Notes: generated by a model not told the origin, from the letters alone. A DNA stretch of 10,100 nucleotides from Acidobacteriota bacterium (GCA_003533545.1 DQEK01000101.1:652-10751), one strand, 5' to 3'; positions 1-7,346 are shown, numbered from the stretch's first letter. Translations and numbers: made by a program.

Positions 1-1391
1 GCTGAACCTCCGAGCCCCTCCGCCAACTTACCCGAAGCATGCCCGATGACTTCGTGCATGTTCGTGGTCATTTCACCCGCCAAGCCCCCCCACTGCCGCG
101 ACCGTTCTGCCTCCTCCTCGCTCCAGGCAAACTCCTGCCTATAGTTGGCCGGACGGGACAAGTCATACGACTCGTTGACGTTGGACAGGGACACCGACTT
201 GCTGCCATACCGCTCACGCACGGTTTGGTCGTTCGGTAAATTGATACCAATCGGAGTAACGGGCCCAGAATCGCCAGTTTCGAACACCACGTCGATCGCG
301 TTCGCGGTGATGCCGGTCACCTCCTCTTTGCGGTACTTAGGGTCCCACGGCATGCGATCTTCGAACCACTGCGCGTTGGCTGCCAGCGTTTTGATCGCCC
401 CGGTCTTCTCCGGATTGACATAGAAGACGAGTGCCTCCCACGCCCCTTTTGCACCCCGCGCATCCATGTAGACCTCAGTGAATCCGTTGATCGTATCCAC
501 GGAGGAAAGTTGGTCCTCGACCCAAGCGATGTCATACGTCCGCTGGTCGGCTGGGTCACCAGTCCGGTAGTACGCAATGTTGGCGCGTAGCGCCTTTTTC
601 ATCGGCTCGCTCGCAAACGGAATCGCCGCCTCCAGATGTCGAATGATTTCGCTGATTTCCTGACTGTACCTGCCGCCGACCTTATACACCTCCTCAACCA
701 AACGACCATCCACCTTGGTAAGCCGGGACGTGAGCGGATAGCGCTCCTCAAACTGTTCAAGGTCGGTTGTGGACACATCCTTATAAAGGTTGTTGGCGCT
801 CGACAGCAACAGGTCTTCGTCCGGTCCCGGTGTCTTATTAGTCACGATCGGCTCGAAGTCAGGATCGAAGAACAACGACTCCATCCGCCTCGCCATCCCG
901 GCAGTCGTCTCGCCGTCACGGGTCGGGAAACTCGCCCCGGCACGCGCTGCGGCCGCGATCGCGGCACTAAACGCCGCTGGCGTCGCGTCGAGCGTGTATT
1001 TGCGAGCAGTCAGGTTATTGAATGGGCCAGTGTTCAACCAAAAAAGCTTCGCATAGGCATGAATCGCACCAAGGACGTCCGAGTCGACCCCGACCGGATG
1101 CGTGATGATCTCCTCAAGTACCTCACGCATCTCAAGGTTGTGCTCGTAACGTTGGTCGTAATAAATGTCGCGCCCAGCAAGTGCGGCCAGATACAGGTGC
1201 CAGATGAGAGTCTTCTCGCGAAGACTGAGTGATTCAAAGCCGTCGGCGTAGAGCTGCACGACGGCCGCGTCCTCCACGCGCTCAAGCAGGTATGGCCGAT
1301 CGGCTACCTCCTGGCCAGCCCCAGCCCACGGGACGGTTCCCGAAACGATTCCACACGTCACGACCAGTATGACCGCCCCTCGTCCACGCAT
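1..1391 (-). CDS. Peptidase family M49, dipeptidyl-peptidase III-like zinc exopeptidase, exported (partial, C-terminus beyond left edge)
   Basis: Reading the minus strand from ATG 1391-1389 gives 463 codons without a stop up to the window edge. M49 enzymes remove dipeptides from the N-terminus of short peptides using one zinc ion. The family motif HExxGH is seen as HEVIGHASGK, with H446, E447 and H451 (bases 39-56), at nearly the same distance from the start as in human DPP III. The stretches TPIGINLPND (about 379-388) and YDIAWVEDQ, and the WEALVFYVNPEK segment, also fit my recollection of bacterial M49 proteins. The second zinc motif (EExxRA/D type) should lie some 50 residues further on, outside the window. 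Residues 1-25 look like a signal peptide (hydrophobic AVILVVTCGIVSG, then AGA), so export is inferred. A GGGGAGGG ribosome site lies 4 nt before the ATG and supports this start. The gene is divergent from the S9 peptidase. Several plus-strand ORFs across it are shadows. Confidence 0.9.
   Translation of the reverse strand, partial: MRGRGAVILVVTCGIVSGTVPWAGAGQEVADRPYLLERVEDAAVVQLYADGFESLSLREKTLIWHLYLAALAGRDIYYDQRYEHNLEMREVLEEIITHPVGVDSDVLGAIHAYAKLFWLNTGPFNNLTARKYTLDATPAAFSAAIAAAARAGASFPTRDGETTAGMARRMESLFFDPDFEPIVTNKTPGPDEDLLLSSANNLYKDVSTTDLEQFEERYPLTSRLTKVDGRLVEEVYKVGGRYSQEISEIIRHLEAAIPFASEPMKKALRANIAYYRTGDPADQRTYDIAWVEDQLSSVDTINGFTEVYMDARGAKGAWEALVFYVNPEKTGAIKTLAANAQWFEDRMPWDPKYRKEEVTGITANAIDVVFETGDSGPVTPIGINLPNDQTVRERYGSKSVSLSNVNESYDLSRPANYRQEFAWSEEEAERSRQWGGLAGEMTTNMHEVIGHASGKLAEGLGGS
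39..56 (-). other. HExxGH zinc-binding/catalytic motif of the M49 peptidase
   Basis: The codons read H-E-V-I-G-H and are followed by ASGK. In M49 the two histidines bind zinc and the glutamate activates water. The spacing has one residue more than the common HExxH motif, which is the signature of this family. Confidence 0.88.
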
Positions 1392-1486
1392 CGCACCCTC
1401 CCCAACAGACGCCTTCTTGGTTTCTTGGTAAGCTGATTCCATCTTAACCCGTCGCGCAGGTCCGATTTCGTGGGAAAGAACCAACC
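1392..1486. promoter_or_regulatory. Divergent promoter region between the M49 and S9 peptidase genes
   Basis: These 95 bp separate two divergently transcribed, exported dipeptidyl peptidases, so both promoters should lie here or overlap the gene starts. The minus-strand ribosome site GGGGAGGG (1396-1403) is strong. The plus-strand one, GGGAAAG (1472-1478), is about 8 nt before its ATG and weaker. No clear -35/-10 pair was found by eye on either strand. The notable element is a tandem repeat at 1414-1429. Confidence 0.5.
1414..1429. repeat. Perfect tandem 8-bp repeat TTCTTGGT x2 in the divergent spacer
   Basis: TTCTTGGT occurs twice head to tail at 1414-1421 and 1422-1429. It is in the middle of the only non-coding stretch between two divergent peptidase genes. 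Direct repeats in such places can be binding sites for a shared regulator, but a chance duplication is possible at this length. Confidence 0.55.
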
Positions 1487-3757
1487 ATGACCCTTAGCCT
1501 TCGCAGATCCGGCGTCGTCCCGATGCTACTGACGGTCTTAACTGGAGTCGCGGCTGGTAACGCCGACGCCCAGCAGCGCGCGCTAACCATTGAGGAAATC
1601 TACGACGCCGAGCAGCGCGTTAACTTCAGTGGACGCAGCGTGACCGGACTAACCTGGCTCAACGACACCCACTATTTACTGCGCGATCGAGACACCACAG
1701 GCCGCACCCAGCTGCAGTCGGTCGAAGCAGAAACCGGTGTCAGCGAGCCATTGTTGGACGTCGAGGCACTCGAGCAGGCCCTAGCGGGAGTGCCTGGGAT
1801 GGGCGACGAGGAGATACGCCGGGTGGCGCGCGTAGCACGATTCGTGTGGAACCCTGGTCACACAGCGTTGCTCATGAATATCTCGAATGACCTGTACTAC
1901 TACAGCTTACCGGCCTCCGGCGATGGGCGCGTCCGGCGCCTCACGCGCGGTCCGGCCGAGGAATCGATGCCGTCGTTTAGCCCGGACGGCACCATGGTCG
2001 CATTCGTCCGTGACCACGACCTTCTCGTCGTTGATGTTGACCAACGCCGCGAATGGGCCTTAACGCGGGACGGCGACGCCGACCATCTGAACGGCGAGCT
2101 CGACTGGGTCTACCAGGAGGAAATCTACGGACGAGGCAATTTCAAGGGGTTCTGGTGGAGCCCAGACTCGGCGTTTCTCGCCTACCTCCAGACCGACGAG
2201 AGCCCGGTGCAAGAGTTCACGGTCGTCGATCACCTGCCCTACCGACTGGACCTCGAGGTCACGGACTACCCGAAGGCCGGCGACCTGAACCCGATCGTGC
2301 GGCTAGGCGTCGTGCCAGCGGTGGGTGGCGAGACCGTTTGGGTCGACCTGGATCACTACACCCCCACCGATATGCTCGTGGTCTCAGTTGACTGGACCCC
2401 CGCGGGCGACGCTGTCGTGTTTCAGGTGCAGAATCGGGAGCAGACCTGGCTGGACCTGAACCGCGCGGACGCCGTCAGCGGTCAAACCACACGCCTCTTC
2501 CAAGAGACCACCCCCGCCTGGGTCGACGTCCATGGCGCCCCCACCTGGCTCGACGACGGCACTTTCGTCTGGCTCAGCGAGCGGACCGGGTGGAAACATC
2601 TGTCCCATCACGAAGTTGATGGCACCCTGATTAGACAGATCACTGAAGGTGAGTGGGAGTTCAGAACCCTCCACGGCATCGACGAAGACAAGGGTTGGGT
2701 CTACTTCTCTGGCACCGAACGAAGCCCGATCGGAAGTGACCTGTATCGCGTCATGCTGGACGGCACCGCGCTCACGCGACTGTCGATGAAGCCCGGCACC
2801 CATCGCGCGGCCTTTAGCCCCAACTTCGCGTGGTATCTCGACACCTGGAGTGATATCCACACGCCTCCACAGCTACGGTTGCACTCGGCGGATGGTTCTG
2901 AGAAGCGAGTCATCACGGAAAACCAGGTCCCGGAGCTATCCGACTACCGACTCTCGCGCCCAGAGTTCCTTCAGGTCACCGCGCGGGACGGTTTCGTCAT
3001 GGAAGCGATGATGATCAAGCCGCCCGACTTCGACCCATCGGTCCGCTACCCCGTGTTTCAACACACCTACGGTGGCCCGCGCGCGCAGCAAGTTCGCGAT
3101 GCATGGGGTGGCAACGCGCTGATGTTCTACCAGCTCTTGGCCCAACGCGGGGTGATCGTGTGGATTTTGGACAACCGCACAGCCAGTGGCAAAGGTGGCG
3201 TCTCGGTCTGGCCCGTCTATCAGAATTTCGGCGAGCTCGAACTTCGTGACATTGAGGACGGCATCAGTTGGCTCACGGCGCAGCCCTACATCGACGGCTC
3301 CCGAATCGGTCTTGAGGGGTGGAGCTACGGTGGATTCATGACCAGCTACGCACTGACTCACAGCGAGAGTTTCACCATGGGCATCGCCGGAGGCACCGTC
3401 ACCGACTGGCGCGACTACGACACCATCTACACAGAGCGTTTCATGCGAACACCCCAGAACAATCCAGACGGCTATCGAAAGAGCTCGCCGCGATTCAACG
3501 CGGCCGACTTGCACGGGGCACTGTTACTGCTGCATGGAACAATGGACGACAACGTTCACTTACAGAACACGTTACAGTTCGCCTACGCGCTCCAGAAGGC
3601 CGACAAGCCGTTCGACCTGATGCTCTACCCACGCTCTCGGCACGGGGTCACGGACCCGGACCAGAACCTCCACCTGCGGCGGCAGATGGTCGATTTCATT
3701 GACGAACACCTCCGCCCGGCAGGAGCGCCACAGGTCAGAACATCCAAACCGCGGTAA
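1487..3757 (+). CDS. S9B dipeptidyl-peptidase IV-like serine peptidase, exported
   Basis: This 756-residue protein has the size and layout of bacterial DPP IV: signal peptide, N-terminal beta-propeller (about 100-480) and C-terminal alpha/beta hydrolase (about 500-745). The enzyme class removes X-Pro or X-Ala dipeptides from peptide N-termini. The catalytic triad is visible: S613 in GWSYGG, D687 in HGTMDDNVHLQNT and H719 in RSRHGV. The paired glutamates that hold the substrate amino terminus are E211-E212 in DWVYQEEIYG. Y528 (oxyanion), Y644 and Y648 (S1 pocket) and N689 match human DPP IV Y547, Y662, Y666 and N710 by motif. The signal peptide is a charged start (RR), a hydrophobic core and an ADA cleavage site near residue 28, giving a periplasmic or cell-surface protein. 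The start follows a modest GGGAAAG site. All key residues are intact, so it should be active. It is divergent from the M49 gene. Confidence 0.95.
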   Translation: MTLSLRRSGVVPMLLTVLTGVAAGNADAQQRALTIEEIYDAEQRVNFSGRSVTGLTWLNDTHYLLRDRDTTGRTQLQSVEAETGVSEPLLDVEALEQALAGVPGMGDEEIRRVARVARFVWNPGHTALLMNISNDLYYYSLPASGDGRVRRLTRGPAEESMPSFSPDGTMVAFVRDHDLLVVDVDQRREWALTRDGDADHLNGELDWVYQEEIYGRGNFKGFWWSPDSAFLAYLQTDESPVQEFTVVDHLPYRLDLEVTDYPKAGDLNPIVRLGVVPAVGGETVWVDLDHYTPTDMLVVSVDWTPAGDAVVFQVQNREQTWLDLNRADAVSGQTTRLFQETTPAWVDVHGAPTWLDDGTFVWLSERTGWKHLSHHEVDGTLIRQITEGEWEFRTLHGIDEDKGWVYFSGTERSPIGSDLYRVMLDGTALTRLSMKPGTHRAAFSPNFAWYLDTWSDIHTPPQLRLHSADGSEKRVITENQVPELSDYRLSRPEFLQVTARDGFVMEAMMIKPPDFDPSVRYPVFQHTYGGPRAQQVRDAWGGNALMFYQLLAQRGVIVWILDNRTASGKGGVSVWPVYQNFGELELRDIEDGISWLTAQPYIDGSRIGLEGWSYGGFMTSYALTHSESFTMGIAGGTVTDWRDYDTIYTERFMRTPQNNPDGYRKSSPRFNAADLHGALLLLHGTMDDNVHLQNTLQFAYALQKADKPFDLMLYPRSRHGVTDPDQNLHLRRQMVDFIDEHLRPAGAPQVRTSKPR

Positions 3758-3922
3758 ATGAACGCCTGCCTGGCATTTGCCGCGCATCGGGCTTCAGTCG
3801 GATATGCGCCACGAGCGCCTGGTCGACCACCCGTCGGCATGGACGCTTCAATCGATACCTCTCACGCGGTCGGTGACCAGCGCGAGACCGAGCCTTTGTG
3901 TTCCTACCGACCGTAACCTGAG
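3758..3922. other. Convergent intergenic spacer
   Basis: These 165 bp separate the ends of the plus-strand S9 peptidase and the minus-strand flavoprotein. Short ORFs crossing it on both strands show no recognisable protein signature. It contains an imperfect hairpin (3861-3886) and a small palindrome over the flavoprotein stop codon (ACCTGA-G-TCAGGT, 3916-3928). Confidence 0.6.
3861..3886. terminator. Possible bidirectional terminator hairpin between convergent genes
   Basis: CTC-CGC-GGTC can pair with GACC-GCG-GAG around a GGT loop, giving ten base pairs with one A/C mismatch and one bulged A. It is between two convergent genes, where a shared terminator is expected. No proper T-run follows on either strand (the plus side has only CCTTTGTGTTCC), so it is a weak candidate. 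Confidence 0.3.
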
Positions 3923-5449
3923 TCAGGTCGTTATCCTGAACCAGAACCGGAGTAGCCGCTTCACGAAGGGAGTCACGCGAGTCATGCTGTATTGGAACGC
4001 GACCCGCCGTACGGCATCAGCCTGGGTTGGGTAAGGGTGTATGACATTGGCGAGCGTCCCGAGTCCGAGCCCGCCGACCATGGCCAGCGTCACCTCGCCG
4101 AGCATCTCGCCGGCGTGCCTAGCCACGATAGTGGCACCCAGGATCTCGTCAGTCCCCTTGCGCGTATGGATGCGCACGAACCCGGCGTTCTCACCGTCAA
4201 CGACAGCCCGGTCCACATCGGTCCATCGCTGGGTGTACGTCTTCACAGGCACACCCTGTGCGACCGCTTGCCCCTCGTGCATTCCGACGTGGGCCACCTC
4301 CGGGTCGGTGTAGGTACACCATGGCAATGTAAGCGTGCTGAGCCGGCGCCGACCGCGAAACAAGGCGTTTCGCACTGCAATACGCGCGGCGTCCTCGGCC
4401 GCATGGGTGAACTTCCAGGCCATGCAGATGTCACCAGCCGCGTAGATGCGTGGGTTTGAGGTCTGGAGCGTATCGTCGACCACGACACCCGTGCGGTCAT
4501 GGTTTACACCGGCCGCGTCAAGACCTAGTCCCTCGATGTTCGGCGTGCGCCCAGTCGCCACGAGGATCGCGTCGACCGCGAGTTCCCCGAGCTCACCGCC
4601 CTCGACAAAGTGCACCACCTTCTCCGAATCCCGTTGTTCCACCCGCGCAACCCGACACGAAAGTACAGGACGGACACCGTCACGAACGAGTGCTGCGTGC
4701 ACGAGTACAGCTGCGTCCGGGTCATCCCGTCCGAGTATGCGATCGGCGGCCTCCAGCAGCGTGACCTCCGACCCTAACCGACGGAATGCCTGAGCCAGTT
4801 CAGCGCCCACCGGTCCGGCCCCCAATACCGCCAGACGACGCGGCAGCGTAGTCAGATTGAAGATCGTCTCGTTCGTCAACACTTCAACATCGTCGAGCCC
4901 GTCAATCGGCGGTAGCGCTGGGCGTGCCCCCGTCGCGATCACCGCCTTCTTGAACCGCAACGTCGCGTCGGCCACTTCTAGCGAGGTACCACCCGTGAAC
5001 CGAGCAGACCCGAAAAAGACGTCGACTCCCTTCTCATCCCGATACCGGTGGGCCGAATCGTTGGCACTGATCTGGGCGCGCACTCGCCGCATGCGCGTCA
5101 TCACCGACGCAAAGTCTGCATCCGACCCGGTAGGCGAGCGCCAACCGAAGGCGGCGGCGTCACGTAGTTCTGCAAAGACACGGGACGAACGAATAAGGCT
5201 CTTGGAGGGCACGCACCCCACGTTGAGACAGTCGCCGCCCATGAGATGCCGCTCGACTAGCGCAACCTTGGCGCCCGCGCCGGCCGCAAACGACGCGGCG
5301 ATCAACCCTGCGGTCCCCGCCCCGATGATGACTATGTGGTACCGATCGGCGGGCGTCGGGTTCGTCCAGTCCGACGGATGGACATTCCGAACGAGTGTCT
5401 CGTTGTGAACGTCAAGAGGTTCAACGACCGGCACGTCGGACAGCGGCAT
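3923..5449 (-). CDS. MerA/Lpd-type FAD-dependent pyridine nucleotide-disulfide oxidoreductase (mercuric reductase-like)
   Basis: This is a 508-residue flavoprotein of the class I disulfide oxidoreductases, which pass electrons from NAD(P)H through FAD to a cysteine pair. Visible: the FAD-binding GAGTAG (43-48), redox pair C74/C79 in GGDCLNVGCVPSK, NAD(P)-binding GAGPVG (210-215), FAD motif YAAGD (336-340) and a dimerisation domain from about 370. The C-terminal motif is HPYPTQAD (471-478). Y473 stands where lipoamide dehydrogenase has its catalytic His and MerA a Tyr. There is no N-terminal HMA domain and no C-terminal Cys-Cys pair, so true mercury reduction is doubtful. The substrate is unknown. 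The basic, aromatic tail (KRLLRFWFRI) could touch the membrane. I chose ATG 5449: the frame stays open to an ATG at 5545, but those 32 Cys-rich residues do not resemble the family, and MPLSDVPVVEPLDVHN looks like a normal family start. GTGGGG lies about 8 nt upstream. Third gene of a likely operon. Confidence 0.9.
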   Translation of the reverse strand: MPLSDVPVVEPLDVHNETLVRNVHPSDWTNPTPADRYHIVIIGAGTAGLIAASFAAGAGAKVALVERHLMGGDCLNVGCVPSKSLIRSSRVFAELRDAAAFGWRSPTGSDADFASVMTRMRRVRAQISANDSAHRYRDEKGVDVFFGSARFTGGTSLEVADATLRFKKAVIATGARPALPPIDGLDDVEVLTNETIFNLTTLPRRLAVLGAGPVGAELAQAFRRLGSEVTLLEAADRILGRDDPDAAVLVHAALVRDGVRPVLSCRVARVEQRDSEKVVHFVEGGELGELAVDAILVATGRTPNIEGLGLDAAGVNHDRTGVVVDDTLQTSNPRIYAAGDICMAWKFTHAAEDAARIAVRNALFRGRRRLSTLTLPWCTYTDPEVAHVGMHEGQAVAQGVPVKTYTQRWTDVDRAVVDGENAGFVRIHTRKGTDEILGATIVARHAGEMLGEVTLAMVGGLGLGTLANVIHPYPTQADAVRRVAFQYSMTRVTPFVKRLLRFWFRITT

Positions 5450-5577
5450 GAAAAGTTCCCCACAAGGGCAAGAGTTCGGCAACGCTGGTCCGGTCGCGCG
5501 GCAACGACAAGCTGCCTTCGTGCCTTCAGGCGCGCACGAAACCATGTCGCCAGCGCGAACCAGTCGCGCTCACGACC

Positions 5578-6051
5578 CTACGACGTTGACGTGGTGTCCG
5601 GAGGAGGGGGTTCTTCGTGTGCCAGCGCCGCCGCGGGGACCGATTCCGAAGCACGCGGCCGCAGGATCTCGTCGATGAGGAAAAGATCGGTCAGCACGGC
5701 CCGTAGATGAATCGACCCATTCAGGTTGTCGATAACCTGGCTGCTAATGCCGGGCTGGGCAAGCACGAGTTGCAGCGCTTTTCGGGCACGCCCCGCATCA
5801 CCGTCGATCACGTCGAAAAAGGCGTCATAGGGCGCGATTGGCTCCAGCGCACGCTCGCGAGCGAGAGACGACAGAAACGCGCCCAACCCATCGAGCGCTT
5901 TGTCCATCTCTTCGATCGACCGGCGCAAATCACCACCGGTTTGCGGGTCGCCTCCCCGGTAGCCCTTGGCTGCGTAGCTCAGAAAGAGCTCATAGCCGCC
6001 TTCGATTGTGTCAATCCGAGCCTTCAGCGCTGTGGAGTCTGCGTCGGACAC
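5578..6051 (-). CDS. Hypothetical 157-aa soluble protein coupled to the cytochrome b gene
   Basis: I do not recognise this protein family. The GTG at 6051 lies 2 nt after the cytochrome b stop (TAG, 6056-6054), and an AAGGTGAAGGG stretch in the last cytochrome codons can serve as ribosome site, so translational coupling is likely. The open frame extends to an ATG at 6240, but that part is antiparallel noise within the cytochrome gene and gives no family-like sequence. The product looks mainly helical and soluble, with no signal peptide, membrane segment or cysteine. The part from IEGGYELFLSYAAKGYRGG (about 16-34) to SSQVIDNLNGSIHLRAVLTD (103-122) and LFLIDEILRPR looks like a compact domain. 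The end (EEPPPPDTTSTS) is a low-complexity tail. Position suggests a partner or assembly factor of the cytochrome; this is inference. Confidence 0.78.
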   Translation of the reverse strand: MSDADSTALKARIDTIEGGYELFLSYAAKGYRGGDPQTGGDLRRSIEEMDKALDGLGAFLSSLARERALEPIAPYDAFFDVIDGDAGRARKALQLVLAQPGISSQVIDNLNGSIHLRAVLTDLFLIDEILRPRASESVPAAALAHEEPPPPDTTSTS

Positions 6052-6053
6052 GC

Positions 6054-6866
6054 CTAGCCCTTCACCTTCCACTTGTTCGGGTCGTGGTGCGCAAGATAAT
6101 CGGAGCGGCCCACCCAGCCGAAGATCATCGCTTTGGTCATCCAAAGCTTCTCCGGACGAATGGCGAAATAAATGTGGCTGATGGTCAGGGTGACGAACAG
6201 CACCGACGCGAAGCCATGCAGCGAGTACACGATTCCCCACGTTGCTTCGGTGTAGAACAGGTCGTTTCGTGGGACGATCGGCGTGTCTATACGCAACATC
6301 ATCAGGAGGCCGGTGGCGGACACGAGTAGACCGAAGACCGATACCGCCAGGTGATACAGCTTGTGATCGAGCGGGTACTTGCCGTGCTTACCAACCTCGG
6401 CATCCTGACCCAGTTGACGTTTTGTTCGCTGGACGGCCTCGGCCAGGTCCCCCGGAAGAATCCAGATCGACCAGAAGTCAAGGAAGAAGGACGCGTGGAC
6501 AATGTGGTAGAGGATGCACAGGATCAGAATCAGCCCTGAGATCCAGTGGATGTTCAGCCAGGCGAATTCGAGACCCACAATCGGCAAGAACCCGGTCGCC
6601 AACAGCGTGAGCATCGATGCCGCCATCACCCAGTGAAACATCCGGGCAGCACCTGTGTGCCGGACGATTTTTTCGGGAATCCCGTGTTCCGCACCAGACG
6701 GGGCAGCCTCGTCTGCCGCCACCTTCGGCTTCCAGACAACCGCGTACACGGCGTGGAAGAGGACGAAGGCGATGCCCGCCCAGAACGCCACAGTTAGGAG
6801 AGCCCAAGAGATCCGAATAATGATCTCCTGCCCCCACGGGTCAGTCCCTATCTGAAATAACTCCAT
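6054..6866 (-). CDS. Cytochrome b561 / formate dehydrogenase gamma-subunit-like di-heme membrane protein
   Basis: This 270-residue protein has five likely membrane helices: about 19-44, 77-97, 105-126, 168-191 and 213-236. The last four match the FdnI/HydC-type cytochrome b fold that carries electrons between quinones and a partner dehydrogenase. Candidate heme ligands are H78 (RMFHW), H107 (NIHW), H217 (SLHG) and H231 (SHIYFA). H217 and H231 are 14 apart, as in E. coli FdnI H155/H169. The end, RPEKLWMTKAMIFG, also resembles FdhC-type subunits. The first helix and a charged loop (46-70) are extra compared with four-helix FdnI. No molybdopterin or iron-sulfur subunit is in the window, so its electron partner is unknown; the flavoprotein two genes downstream is one possibility. 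The start ATG 6866 follows a GGGGGCG stretch, a modest ribosome site. First gene of the minus-strand operon. Confidence 0.88.
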   Translation of the reverse strand: MELFQIGTDPWGQEIIIRISWALLTVAFWAGIAFVLFHAVYAVVWKPKVAADEAAPSGAEHGIPEKIVRHTGAARMFHWVMAASMLTLLATGFLPIVGLEFAWLNIHWISGLILILCILYHIVHASFFLDFWSIWILPGDLAEAVQRTKRQLGQDAEVGKHGKYPLDHKLYHLAVSVFGLLVSATGLLMMLRIDTPIVPRNDLFYTEATWGIVYSLHGFASVLFVTLTISHIYFAIRPEKLWMTKAMIFGWVGRSDYLAHHDPNKWKVKG

Positions 6867-7007
6867 TTACGCCCCCGTGCCTCGGACAGTCCCCCAGGCC
6901 AGAATGCTTCGGCGGTCGCATCCGCGCTATGCCAACGCCCGCAGGCGCGGCCAGAACCAACTAGTTCACGCCGCCCTACGTTCCACCGTTACAGACACTA
7001 GGCGGGA

Positions 7008-7036
7008 AGAATACCGGGGACGCCCCTAGGATTCAA
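7008..7036 (-). promoter_or_regulatory. Candidate sigma70-type promoter for the cytochrome b operon
   Basis: On the minus strand TTGAAT (7036-7031) and TATTCT (7013-7008) are 17 bp apart, each matching four of six consensus bases. The spacer has a GGGG-CGT-CCCC inverted repeat. This would leave a leader of about 135 nt before the cytochrome ATG. Such matches arise by chance, so the call is weak. Confidence 0.28.
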
Positions 7037-7068
7037 CTGATTCTTCACCCTAACAGAAGCCAGAGGAA

Positions 7069-7311
7069 TCAGAGCGAGAGAGTCACTCCGGACCAGCGAC
7101 CGGCAAATAGGCACGGGCGTGTTCCGCGTTCAAGCATGCGCCCCTTGTCGCTACCCCACGGCGGGACCTCGAATACCGCGGTCACTCCGACAGCAAGATC
7201 GCCTCGGTCCGACGACTCCATAGGCAGAGCCTTCGCCGACTCCCTCAGACTAGACCCCATACCGACGTTCTGACAGCCTTCGAGCCCAGCCAGGCTGCGA
7301 GTCGACGCCAT
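7069..7311 (-). CDS. Doubtful small ORF, 80 codons
   Basis: This ORF starts at ATG 7311 and ends in the stop at 7069. It has no ribosome site upstream, no recognised domain, no signal peptide and no membrane helix. Its third-position GC (roughly 70 percent) is not clearly different from real genes nearby. It lies in an otherwise empty interval and would be divergent from the TetR gene, with its start very close to that gene's -35 box. It could be a decayed gene end or a chance ORF; I favour chance. Confidence 0.15.
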   Translation of the reverse strand: MASTRSLAGLEGCQNVGMGSSLRESAKALPMESSDRGDLAVGVTAVFEVPPWGSDKGRMLERGTRPCLFAGRWSGVTLSL

Positions 7312-7316
7312 CGAAG

Positions 7317-7346
7317 TTGAACTTTCTGAGAGATTAAACGTATGAT
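7317..7346 (+). promoter_or_regulatory. Sigma70-type promoter of the tetR-efflux operon
   Basis: TTGAAC (7317-7322) and TATGAT (7341-7346) are 18 bp apart in an AT-rich patch 45 bp before the regulator's ATG. The -10 box matches five of six consensus bases. It is the best promoter in the window and the -10 overlaps the presumed TetR operator. Confidence 0.6.

Noticed and set aside
636..1232. 198-codon plus-strand ORF
   Set aside because: It lies wholly inside the M49 gene on the opposite strand, where the reading frame has clear family motifs; this ORF has no protein signature.
2936..3514. 192-codon minus-strand ORF
   Set aside because: It is antisense to the catalytic domain of the S9 peptidase, whose motifs are intact; a high-GC shadow.
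3916..3928. ACCTGA-G-TCAGGT palindrome over the flavoprotein stop codon
   Set aside because: Only 6-bp arms with a 1-nt centre and no T-run, too short to form a terminator hairpin.
4857..5408. 183-codon plus-strand ORF
   Set aside because: It is antisense to the FAD-binding part of the flavoprotein gene and is Ser/Arg/Ala-rich, typical of shadow frames.
3923..5449. Reading the flavoprotein as evidence of a mercury-resistance operon
   Set aside because: No merR, merT, merP or merB is adjacent, and the enzyme lacks the C-terminal cysteine pair.
5450..5545. 32-residue N-terminal extension of the flavoprotein from ATG 5545
   Set aside because: It is Cys-rich, unlike the family, and the downstream ATG 5449 has a better start context. 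The cysteines look tempting as a metal site but are probably not translated.
6052..6240. N-terminal extension of the 157-aa protein to ATG 6240
   Set aside because: It overlaps the cytochrome b coding region in another frame of the same strand; the GTG at 6051 with coupling to the cytochrome stop is far more likely.
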